From: Paraspadella gotoi
Taxonomy: Eukaryota; Chaetognatha
DNA: 64,000 bases
Assembly: GCA_051294375.1 (NCBI GenBank)
Contig: CM119268.1
Span: forward strand, 21,502,672-21,566,671
Direction of reading: 5' to 3'
In this document: positions 59,101-64,000 of the stretch, piece after piece
Position numbering within the stretch: the first letter of the stretch is position 1
How the letters are laid out: each line of letters opens with the position of its first letter
Translations under genes and position numbers: made by a program
The notes under the pieces: model-generated
What the model was told of the DNA's origin: nothing
What the model saw: the letters and a program-made list of their open reading frames with translations, nothing else
Databases searched by the model: none

Positions 59101-61157
59101 ATTTTTTGTTTTAATTTCCACTTCATTATGATTTACTGCAATATTCAAATGAGATTATAGTACTCCATTATAATATCCAAATTTGTATATAGAAGTACTT
59201 TAATCTAATTTACATATTGCAGTAAATAATATTGAAGATTAAATTCATAAAAATCTTTGAATCTATAATAAACATGTGAAATCAAAAGACCTTTTTAATG
59301 AGAAGCTATATCTTAATTTAATACAAATAAAAAATAATCCTTTACAAGCTATGATTGGAAAAATTGTAACAATTTCCAATTGTTTTTGCCTTTCTTTTAT
59401 TTCTTCAAATTATATATATTATACTCTCTTTTTCTATCAGGTGTTGCCTTTTCTGAACCCGAGTTCAGGCTTTTTCTCTGTACGATCTCTTGCGTGATTG
59501 TTTGTTTTTTGATAAATCTGATTATTTTTTTCTTTCTAAAAAAAAAATTTTTGTTCAGGCGCTGAATTGAATCGTTTAAAAACGATTTTTTTTGCACAAT
59601 TTATCATAATTTAATATTCTGACATTATATATGTGAAAGCCCAACAAAATTGAGGGGCGGACCGACGGACCGACAAAATGAATTATAGAGTCGGGATCTG
59701 CTGATAAGCCGATCCGACTAAAAAACGACATTTTTTAAGAATTGATAAATTATTCTCCGAATAAAAAACCGTAATAAAAAAAATAAAAAGGTAATAAACA
59801 GAACTGACCTTTTAACATTACTGCAACTTGTTCATATGATTCATATATTAATTGGGTGCTCAGAACTTTGAGCAAATTCATCTCTTTGTCATTCGGATTC
59901 TGTTTTTTTTTCTTAAAAATAAAATATAGCTTCAGTTTTCTATTTATGACTAAACTTTAATTAAATATAAATAGATAATACCAACTCAACCCTAACCCTA
60001 AACCAAACCAACTCAACCTAACCCTAAACTACCTTAAACCTAACTCTACTCCGAGTTTTGTTAGGCGAAATCGCCATAACTAAACAAGTTTGAGCAAACA
60101 ATGTCGGATCTGCCACGATCTTATTAATATATATTAATTTTTATAATTAATTAATTAATAATTAATTCAAGTTAATTAATTATTTAATTCAAGTTAATTA
60201 ATTATTATTTAATTAATAATTAATTTATTCAAGTTAATTATTTAATTCCATTGAAACTGATTTCCAGTTTAATCACACACTTTTCTATCCAAATACAAAA
60301 TTTCAACTCAATCGCACCATCCACTCATGAATAAATGTTCAAATAGTGAAATTTTTTTTTCCATTAAACTCATTTCCACTCACACGATTCCATCAAAACT
60401 TCATATCCAGCTCAATCACACACTTCCTACCCACACACAAAATTTCATTCCAATCCATTCATCCAATCACAAGTAATTGGTATTTTTTGCTAAGGTGGAA
60501 CAGACGGATGGAAGGACGGACATCGTTTTTTGGGCATAATTTATCATAATTCGATGTTCTGACTATGAGTTCCTAAGAATCTTGTTTTATTTAAACTGAA
60601 AGTGCTTACTTATATGACATTTAAGATTTAATTTAAGTATTGTTTTTAAAAATTTCTTTATATTTTGTAATATTTTTGTAATCAAAACATAAAAACTACA
60701 ATTTTTACTGAAGAAAAAGTTCTAACTCTGCAAATAGTAGAAAATGATGATAAAAAGTTAACCAAAAATATTTATTTTAGCCATTGATATTACAAAAAGT
60801 GGATTACTTCCAGCTTATGTGGCCCGCATTAAAAGACCTGCTTTACAACTCAGATGGTGGAAAAATCATAACTTTCCTTGTGTAAGTTTTTTCAACTAAA
60901 AAACATATTTTTATGAAAAATTTATATTATGCATAAATTTAAAATCCTCATGAAAAATTAATTTCTTATTTATTCAAGGGTGTTGGTGATCTTATTTTAC
61001 CAAGTAATACTTCTTGCTTGTGTCTTCCATTTGTGAAAGGGACATGTACTTTAGGTATCTTTGAACTTCTACGCTTTGAAGGTTAAAATATTTTTTATTA
61101 GAAACTTGCCACATTGATCTTTTTTTTTTCTTAATTATAACAGAATATACCCCGTGA
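43432..61157 (+). CDS. Gene 2: diverged tandem paralogue of gene 1 (N-terminus to GAF-A), interrupted by an inverted block
   Basis: Exons in order of the protein: 43432-43487, 43603-43675, 45488-45643, 50646-50703, then exons 5 and 6 found on the minus strand (59809-59899 and 58675-58841) with second noisy copies at 54331-54418 (-) and 54610-54800 (+), then 60781-60881, 60979-61081 and a broken start of exon 9 at 61144. Intron phases are as in gene 1. Exons 4 (58 nt) and 7 (101 nt) are identical in length, and exon 6 is 167 vs 168 nt. Nothing corresponding to GAF-B or the PDE-like domain is seen in the rest of the window. It may be truncated by the SINE at 61230, or continue beyond the right edge. 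The role is unknown, presumably as for gene 1. Confidence 0.65.
43603..43675 (+). CDS. Gene 2 exon 2b
   Basis: After acaagtaaag, with a perfect donor AA|GTAAGT. It encodes ENFKKRMTQKESIEKADEPI then TEVIK. The acceptor has a poor pyrimidine tract but is the only one that keeps the frame from exon 2a. Confidence 0.55.
43676..44700 (+). other. Gene 2 intron 2b, AT-rich, no feature seen
   Basis: Low-complexity A/T runs. No open frame with splice signals. Ends at the dispersed repeat 44715. Confidence 0.5.
44715..44905 (+). repeat. Dispersed repeat shared with 7640-7830
   Basis: Second, diverged copy. Lies in gene 2 intron 2b. Confidence 0.5.
44935..45229 (+). mobile_element. Hairpin-ended element, 3' part
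   Basis: Diverged copy with a GATGGATGGACAAAGAGAC tract and ends GAGATCTGCTGTAAAACAGA then TTTGGCTAA. The hairpin stem is weakened by substitutions. Confidence 0.5.
45488..45643 (+). CDS. Gene 2 exon 3
   Basis: The acceptor is tttttttttaag and the donor AAAAG|GTGGGA. SRKFPLNIRMLQYFSYRHPK is the counterpart of gene 1 exon 3 (KDMSFPMNIDMMEFFMKRQP). It ends RDMLLIK plus two bases, the same phase as gene 1. Confidence 0.75.
46837..46878 (-). ncRNA. Hammerhead-ribozyme-like motif (left arm, reverse strand)
   Basis: Inverted counterpart of the motif at 50187. On the minus strand: GCA, CTGATGA, a helix II segment AGGCTT...AAGTC, GAAAC, TA, GTA, TGC. Helix I is GCA/TGC instead of AAACA/TGTTT, so both sides changed together. 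Cleavage-site nucleotide A. Same extra A after the core. Confidence 0.4.
48463..49002 (+). CDS. Transposon ORF resembling uncharacterised transposon-derived proteins
   Basis: 179 codons, open from ATG to TAA. The central part (NECKKLLDNIGILREMLPAQ; KVHLVFEHLEETIDNLGIGL; ESTAESIHADFDTHYKSY) has the pattern 'PKVH-x-x-F-H ... GLG-x-x-SEQ-x-ESIH-x-DF'. I associate this with multicopy, functionally uncharacterised proteins of mobile elements in cnidarians and aphids. The last 30 residues are hydrophobic (FVYMMFVFEMVVMFIFF) and probably a read-through past the conserved part. It sits between the inverted arms, so it is probably a remnant or C-terminal exon of the element's own gene. Confidence 0.5.
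   Translation: MKRKSLRHNTSKPLFFFKLTKKLKGNECKKLLDNIGILREMLPAQHYIFLRLLESFNAVVESCFSNNLYEFKENWIKSGLSITTKVHLVFEHLEETIDNLGIGLAVLNESTAESIHADFDTHYKSYTVKNTASLSYQKRLLHAITQIEYKMFVYMMFVFEMVVMFIFFKRNNKLMSSLN
50113..50149 (+). repeat. (CT)n tract in the transposon right arm
   Basis: 18 CT units with no counterpart in the left arm, so it expanded after the element inserted or differs between arms. Confidence 0.85.
50187..50230 (+). ncRNA. Hammerhead-ribozyme-like motif (right arm)
   Basis: CTGATGA (50192-50198) and GAAAC (50216-50220) form a hammerhead core. Helix I is AAACA (50187-50191) with TGTTT (50226-50230), a perfect 5-bp pair. Helix II is GGCTC with GAGTC around a 6-nt loop. Helix III is a minimal AC/GT pair, leaving C at 50225 as the cleavage-site nucleotide. 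One extra A follows CTGATGA. Such minimal hammerheads with tiny helix III are established for Penelope-like elements. Activity here is not shown. Confidence 0.45.
50646..50703 (+). CDS. Gene 2 exon 4 (58 nt)
   Basis: After gctttaaatatttag, with donor CTGCAG|GTTTGT. It encodes SQRNEYINNEELQILIELQ. Same length and phases as gene 1 exon 4. It lies immediately beyond the transposon that fills the preceding intron. Confidence 0.75.
50788..50975 (+). repeat. GC-rich dispersed repeat, copy 1
   Basis: Contains GGCGACTTTGCCATGGCGAT, ATCGCC and GATAAAAGTAGCGAATATGA. Direct copy at 62688-62905. Short TGGCGAT palindromes inside. No gene seen. Confidence 0.6.
50975..51250. repeat. Scattered telomere-like TTAGGG and CCCTAA units
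   Basis: GGTTAGGGTTGGGG and GCTAGGGTTAGAG on one side, CCCTAACCCTAAACC and AACCCTAACCCTAGCG on the other, around the deleted SINE at 51073. Arranged as an imperfect inverted repeat. Confidence 0.55.
51073..51175 (+). mobile_element. tRNA-derived SINE with internal deletion
   Basis: GGTGAACTAAAATCAACCAA is joined directly to CAGCTCAGGGAATGCTTATA. The tRNA-like part is missing. Ends AATACTGTCTCTTC. Confidence 0.5.
51379..51929 (-). mobile_element. Hairpin-ended element, reverse orientation
   Basis: TTAGTCGGATCTGCTTATCA to GGGCAGATCCGACATTG and CTCAAACTTGTT. It contains the start of the inverted pair that matches 59912-60565. Confidence 0.6.
51449..52103. repeat. Left member of an inverted pair flanking the displaced gene 2 exons
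   Basis: Reverse complement of 59912-60565 to within a few bases, including a telomere-like TTAGGG stretch and a hairpin-element tail. It ends at a 25-N gap, while the other copy continues without interruption into gene 2 exon 5. Confidence 0.8.
51957..52035 (+). repeat. Telomere-like tract in the inverted pair
   Basis: Units of TTAGGGTTAGGGTTGAG alternating with TTGGTTTGG. Mirrored at 59985-60050 as CCCTAACCC. Confidence 0.65.
52104..52128. other. 25-N scaffold gap at the end of the inverted pair's left member
   Basis: The mirrored copy shows what should follow: an A-run, a splice acceptor and gene 2 exon 5. Confidence 1.
52384..53500 (-). pseudogene. Penelope-like retroelement reverse-transcriptase remnant
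   Basis: The minus strand, pieced across frameshifts, gives a segment with ELYKK and KAHKPEKNYPARNITSHVNA then NLAAYLNKLIQPIIEKC (the 'KIHKP ... R-P-I-x-S ... L-x-K-x-L-x-P' region). After that come remnants of the G-x-P-x-G-x-x-x-S-P-x-LA and YVDD motifs (TMDDTF). Last is the open stretch 52384-52782 with RWKIETSVYRKPTNTN, the S-VYRKPTHTD hallmark of Penelope-like RTs. Several stops and shifts make it non-functional. It lies in the misoriented part of the gene 2 region. Confidence 0.65.
53805..54244 (+). mobile_element. Hairpin-ended element, 3' part
   Basis: Ends GGGATCTGCTGATAAGCAGA then TCCGACTAA. Internal GGACGGACAGACAGATGGAC tract. Confidence 0.6.
54331..54418 (-). pseudogene. Second copy of gene 2 exon 5 (minus strand)
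   Basis: Open minus-strand reading PNDKEMKLLKVLSTQLIYES... to LKG with donor AAAG|GTCAGT, near identical to 59809-59899. The sequence upstream of it differs (AT-rich with no acceptor), so this copy is cut at its 5' end. Confidence 0.6.
54610..54800 (+). pseudogene. Second copy of gene 2 exon 6 (plus strand, noisy)
   Basis: Acceptor actaaaag and donor GAAG|GTTTAT as in the other copy, but 191 nt with about 23 extra bases scattered through the middle. An open frame through it (KVNTYTAGCIIQRPTSRLCR...) exists only because of these indels. It is oriented opposite to the exon 5 copy 200 bp away, so they cannot be spliced together as they stand. Confidence 0.55.
54915..55219 (-). mobile_element. 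Hairpin-ended element, cut by a gap
   Basis: TTAGTCAGATCTGCTTATCA hairpin end, (CCGT)n and CATCCATCCGTCCGTCC tract, then the 25-N gap at 55220. Confidence 0.6.
55220..55244. other. 25-N scaffold gap inside a hairpin-ended element
   Basis: The mirrored copy near 58240 continues with TCCATTTAAACTCATTTCC-type sequence, so some element sequence is missing here. Confidence 1.
55375..55414 (+). mobile_element. Retroposed 3' half of a tRNA-Leu with CCA end
   Basis: The segment matches the variable arm, T arm and acceptor 3' strand of eukaryotic tRNA-Leu (TCTCTTCGGAGGCGTGGG, then TTGAATC, CCACCGCTGCCA) followed by CC(A). It is flanked by a perfect 16-bp direct repeat, ACAACGAAGGAAGTAG, at 55359-55374 and 55415-55430. 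No 5' tRNA half is present. One base in the T loop differs (TTTGAATC for TTCGAATC). The non-templated CCA and the target duplication point to reverse transcription of a mature tRNA fragment. Confidence 0.7.
55932..57370 (+). mobile_element. Hairpin-ended element, long copy
   Basis: 5' end ACAAGTTTGAGCAAACAATG, AT repeat, CT tract (56138-56220), an 18-bp AACTTGCATAATTTTTTC repeat, several internal units each with ACTCATTTCCACT and CACACTTTCCTACCC, a (GGAC)n tract at 57187-57230, and the hairpin end at 57370. Likely two nested copies. Confidence 0.55.
56138..56220 (+). repeat. Interrupted (CT)n tract
   Basis: CT runs broken by CACTCT and TTT, inside the long hairpin-ended element. Confidence 0.85.
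57371..58560 (+). mobile_element. Hairpin-ended element units, ending at 58560
   Basis: A further run of the same internal units (repeated ACTCATTTCCACT, CCAATCACGAGTTATTGGAG), a (GGACG)n tract at 58368-58420, and the end GGGATCTGCTGATAAGCAGA then TCTGACTAA. No 5' end motif of its own. Confidence 0.55.
58675..58841 (-). CDS. Gene 2 exon 6, opposite strand, one-base frameshift
   Basis: The minus-strand acceptor is ataactaaaaag. It encodes CGRSLMVLQDAEKVNTYMMH then FRCMHRMYG. It then shifts frame by one lost base before an ICILEPNSKNELDKKTHE tail. The donor is GAAG|GTTTAT. 167 nt versus 168 in gene 1. The other copy at 54610 keeps the missing A at that spot, so the shift is probably a sequence error. 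Confidence 0.65.
59390..59890 (+). repeat. Direct duplicate of pieces of 53495-54420
   Basis: Repeats the GAACCCGAGTTCAGGCT block, the end of a hairpin element and gene 2 exon 5 in the same orientation as 53495-54420. Together with the inverted copies this makes a mosaic that no single duplication explains. Confidence 0.65.
59809..59899 (-). CDS. Gene 2 exon 5, on the opposite strand to the rest of the gene
   Basis: Read on the minus strand: acceptor aagaaaaaaaaacag, codons NPNDKEMNLLKVLSTQLIYE then SYEQVAVMLKG, donor AAAG|GTCAGT. 91 nt, phases 0 and 1 as in gene 1 exon 5. The sequence just upstream of it on this strand is the inverted copy of 51449-52103, which ends at a gap. This suggests that the true plus-strand order is 52103, then this exon. 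Confidence 0.7.
59912..60565. repeat. Right member of the same inverted pair
   Basis: Reverse copy of 51449-52103. At 60565 the hairpin-element sequence stops abruptly inside the element (GTTCTGAC then unrelated sequence). That looks like a rearrangement breakpoint rather than an element end. Confidence 0.8.
60082..60565 (+). mobile_element. Hairpin-ended element, truncated
   Basis: 5' end ACAAGTTTGAGCAAACAATG. Stops inside the element at 60565, at the breakpoint of the inverted pair. Confidence 0.6.
60781..60881 (+). CDS. Gene 2 exon 7 (GAF-A)
   Basis: The acceptor is tatttattttag and the donor TGT|GTAAGT. It encodes IDITKSGLLPAYVARIKRPA then QLRWWKNHNFPC. 101 nt, the same as gene 1 exon 7, with LPA-x-VA-x-IK-P and RW conserved. 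Confidence 0.8.
60979..61081 (+). CDS. Gene 2 exon 8 (GAF-A core)
   Basis: The acceptor is tatttattcaag and the donor GAAG|GTTAAA. It encodes GVGDLILPSNTSCLCLPFVK then LGIFELLRFE. SCLCLPF and ELLRF match gene 1 exon 8 (SCLCIPL, EVLRF). The donor here is GT where gene 1 has GC. Confidence 0.8.
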
Positions 61158-61230
61158 GCCAAATCCACTGACTCAAAAGTAAAAGTTTATGATACCTGAC
61201 CTACCAATCATTAAGATAGATTTTACCTTG
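61144..61230 (+). pseudogene. Gene 2 exon 9, broken start
   Basis: After ttaattataacag the frame gives E-Y-T-P then TGA at 61155-61157. Gene 1 exon 9 starts E-Y-N and runs 256 nt. Homology is lost after a few codons, and a SINE begins at 61230. Either the gene is truncated here or the true exon 9 lies elsewhere. Confidence 0.4.
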
Positions 61231-61925
61231 AAGAGACAGGTATGTATTGATAAGTGTTAACGACGAAGCCGTCATAGCAATGATAAGAGCAGTCGCGCTG
61301 AGCTTGGATCAGGCTGTAACACATGTTACAGGCGGTAAAGCGCGCCCGTCCCTCTTAACTGGGCCAGACGACCACGACGAGGGCTAGAAAGCGCCGACTT
61401 TGGTTGGGAGGCGAATGAAGCTTGCTCCGGCCAATGGCGCGCTGATGAACGGTTTGGTGGAGTTTTAGTCCACCTACATCGCCGCCCGCTCTCCGTAGGG
61501 AGAAGTTTTCTGTTGCGTGCTCTTCAGTGAATTGTTTGTTGGTGGAAAGTTCGTCACCGAGTTGAGGGCATGTCGCCGTGATGTGTTGGTTGGCGGAAAG
61601 TGCATCGCCAGGTTGAGGCATGTCGCCCTGAAAAGTGTTGTTGTTGCTGTTGTGTTCGGAAAGTCTGGCTCACCAATGAAGAGACAGTAATTATTGATAA
61701 GTGTTAAACAGTACAGAACGCGTTTCATATATAAAGCGTCCCTGAGCTTCGGATAAGGCTGTAACGCCATGTTCAGGCGGGTTAGCGCCCGTCCGGCCCT
61801 TAAACTGCGCAGACGACCACCGGGCTAGAACCCCGGACCGTTTGTTGGGAGGGCGAATGACTTGCTCGGCGGCAGCCGAATGGCCTGCTGATGGACCACC
61901 GGGTTGGTGGATTTTAGTCGCAGCC
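61230..61925 (-). mobile_element. Two tRNA-derived SINE copies, noisy
   Basis: 61230-61675 (long form, includes GTTGAGGCATGTCGCC) and 61678-61925. Both have many extra bases relative to other copies. The first begins just after the broken gene 2 exon 9. Confidence 0.6.
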
Positions 61926-62412
61926 ATAACCGTCAGGAAAACGAAAATTTTGTCTGTTTCCAATAATTGATTTTTAATAATGAAATTGTACAGGGTAGTG
62001 ATTCTCTTCATCCTTTTTTTTTTTGTGATGGATAAAATGAATTAAAAAGATTCATTGCCGCAGTACTGAACGAAATTATGTTTTTCTTACATTTATGAAA
62101 AGCGAATACACTTGGTTTAATATTTATGTCAGTAACAAAGGCTTAAAAAATGAAGATTTCAGATGCAACCATTTAATTTTGACTTTAGGTTTTTGGGCTT
62201 GATATTATCAATATAAATTCACCTTAATTGTGCTAAATAGGCGTTTAAAGGGGGGGACCCACATGGATTTTAACCAAAAATATTGATAGCCTAGGGAAAT
62301 CCGTCTCTTTCTTCCGGACTGTGATTCTTTACGTGCAGGGCGGGAGGTGGTTTTTCACATTGCATTGCAACATAGTTAGAACAAGGTCTGGTTGAGTATC
62401 TTCAATTCAATT
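61926..62412 (+). other. Non-coding stretch after the last SINEs
   Basis: Mixed AT-rich sequence with one GC-richer patch (62255-62400, CGTGCAGGGCGGGAGGTGG). Searched for GAF-B or PDE-like codons continuing gene 2. None found. Confidence 0.4.
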
Positions 62413-62687
62413 TTAGTCAGATCTGCTTATCGCAGATTCTGACTCTATAATTCACATTGTCGTCCGTGGTACCCCCCACAAATCTTGTCGGAATTATGCA
62501 AAAATTATGTCGTCGTCCGTCGTCGTCTGTCTGTCGCCTCTCATCTTAACAAAAAACTCAAATTACTCGATGGAATCGTATGAGTGGAAATGAGTTTAAA
62601 AAGAACAAGTTTGAGCAAACAATGTCGGATCTGCCTATGATAAATACTAATTCAGTGGTAATAAGTTAATCCTAAATTGTAGTTCAT

Positions 62688-62905
62688 TCAAATAGCGATG
62701 TCGCCGGCGATTCACGGACGAGTCGCAGGTGTGGTTCTAGTTGGTTGGCGACTTTGCCATGGCGATATCGCCAGGGCCCTGGCGATGTCACCAGTACCCC
62801 CACTGGCGACCTCGCCAGTGATAAAAGTAGCGAATATAATGAAAGGCGCGAGTTAGAGGAGAGGCTCGCGGCTGATGTTGAGACACGGGGATGAACGCAT
62901 CACCC
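62688..62905 (+). repeat. GC-rich dispersed repeat, copy 2
   Basis: As 50788-50975, with an extra CCCCCACTGGCGACCTCGCC unit. Inside the second hairpin-ended element. Confidence 0.6.
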
Positions 62906-63064
62906 ACGGGCGCCAACCAACTAGAACCGATGATAAAGCATGGTAATATTTTCTGACTTTCAATTTTAACAGATCTTAACAGATCGTAACATAACAAATC
63001 AAAGACTTTTTAATAAATCTATGAAAAAATCTATAAATCAATTGATCTATTAATCAACACCAGT

Positions 63065-63362
63065 AGCTGCCAACTTGCATAATTTAGTCAACTTACATAA
63101 TTTGGTAAATTTGCATAATTTGGTCAAATTGAAAAATTTGGTCAACTTGCATAATTTGATCTACTTGCACAATTTGGTCAACTGGCATAATTTGGTCAAC
63201 TGACAAAATTTGTGAACTGATATAATTTTGTGAACTGGCATTATTTTGTCAATTGGCATAATTTGCTCAACTGGCATAATTTGCTCAACTGTCATAATTT
63301 GATCAACTGCCATAATTTTATCAACTGGGATAATTTGGTCAACTGGCATAATTTGGTCAATC
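63065..63362 (+). repeat. 18-bp tandem repeat
   Basis: About 16 units near AACTTGCATAATTTGGTC, drifting to AACTGGCATAATTTGCTC. A related array is at 1745-1890. Frames through it (MPVDQI, NWHNL) are artefacts of the period. Confidence 0.85.
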
Positions 63363-64000
63363 AATCAATTAATCAATCAGAGAAAGATAGAGAGAGGGAA
63401 ACTTTTAATAATTCAAATAAATATGTATTTTGGTCTTTTAATATAGACTTTTTTCCACTCCTACGATTCCATCAAAAATTTATATCCAGCTTAATCACAT
63501 ACTTTCCTACCCACTTTTCTATCCAATTTTTAATCAATATAATAATTATGAATAAATATAAGGAAAAATGCTTAAAGTAAATATGACTTTTGTTTTTTTC
63601 CATTTAAACTCATTTCCACTTGCACAATTCCATCGAAACTTTATATCCAGCTCAATCACACACTTCCCTACCCACACACAAAATTTCATTCAAATCCATC
63701 TATCCAATCACGAGTAATTGGAGTTTTTGCTCAGGTGGGACGGACGGACCGACAGACAGATGGACGGACGGACGAATATCGTTTGTTTTTGCATAATTTA
63801 TCATAATTTGATGTTCTGACTTGATATAAGTGAATACCCGACAATATGAGTGGGCGGACCGACAGACCGACAAAATGAATTATAGAGTAAAAAGAAAAAG
63901 AAGCATTATCAATTGGTGAAACAGTTTTTTTGTTTTTTACATTCCATGGTATAATCCTTTCTTTTGTTGTTTTTGAGAGAATAACAAAGTTTTTAATTTA

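Larger units (their letters stand above)
62413..63890. mobile_element. Two hairpin-ended elements, the second inserted in the first
   Basis: 62413-62603 is a minus-oriented hairpin end (TTAGTCAGATCTGCTTATCG). At 62604 a plus-oriented 5' end begins (ACAAGTTTGAGCAAACAATG). The second runs through a GC-rich repeat, the AACTTGCATAATTTGGTC minisatellite and a (GGAC)n tract to GAATTATAGAGT at 63888, without its hairpin. Confidence 0.5.

Noticed and set aside
61355-62011. Minus-strand frames over the last SINEs
   Set aside because: SINE sequence with indels; similar frames occur at 34374-34728 over other SINE copies.
63161-63364. Frame reading MPVDQIMPVDKIM-like repeats
   Set aside because: Artefact of an 18-bp tandem array with a multiple-of-three period.

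Overview
The window looks like nuclear DNA of an invertebrate animal. It is very AT-rich, its genes are split into short exons by GT-AG introns of about 0.04 to 13.8 kb, and it is packed with tRNA-derived SINEs, hairpin-ended non-autonomous elements, a Penelope-like retroelement remnant, microsatellites and degenerate TTAGGG tracts. The main gene family (GAF-GAF-phosphodiesterase) is typical of animals and their close relatives. I cannot name the phylum. The sequence is a gapped scaffold: seven gaps are exactly 25 N, and duplicated segments differ from each other mostly by 1-2 base indels, as expected of noisy long reads.

Gene 1 (359-25002, +) can be followed through 15 exons whose phases all match. 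It encodes about 935 residues: an N-terminal region, GAF-A, GAF-B and a C-terminal domain that aligns from end to end with class I cyclic-nucleotide phosphodiesterases of the PDE5/6/11 group. Only the HNxxH motif of the catalytic centre survives. The HD pair, the later metal Asp and the purine-contacting Gln are all replaced, so I read it as a pseudo-phosphodiesterase. Gene 2 (43432-61157) is a diverged tandem paralogue. Exons 4 and 7 have the same length and phase as in gene 1, and exon 6 is one base short. It can be followed only to the end of GAF-A, and exons 5 and 6 lie inside an inverted block.

Layout. 1-1321: first exons of gene 1. 1322-15161: a giant intron with repeats. 15162-20478: dense exons for the N-terminus, GAF-A, GAF-B and the first half of the PDE-like domain. 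20479-25002: last exons. 23980-30010 and 33178-39248: the two 6-kb arms of a large palindrome that copies the last two exons of gene 1 in reverse. 30011-32543 and 39800-42850: direct copies of a segment holding the 3' end of an unidentified gene. 43432-45643: gene 2 exons 2a to 3. 46486-50416: a long-terminal-inverted-repeat transposon with its own ORF and hammerhead-like motifs, sitting in a gene 2 intron. 51449-60565: an inverted, partly duplicated block with a Penelope-like remnant and displaced gene 2 exons. 60781-61157: gene 2 exons 7, 8 and a broken 9. 61230-64000: SINEs and other repeats.

The two GAF proteins presumably share a ligand-binding or scaffold role rather than cyclic-nucleotide hydrolysis. 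That is inference from residues seen in translation; no database search was possible.
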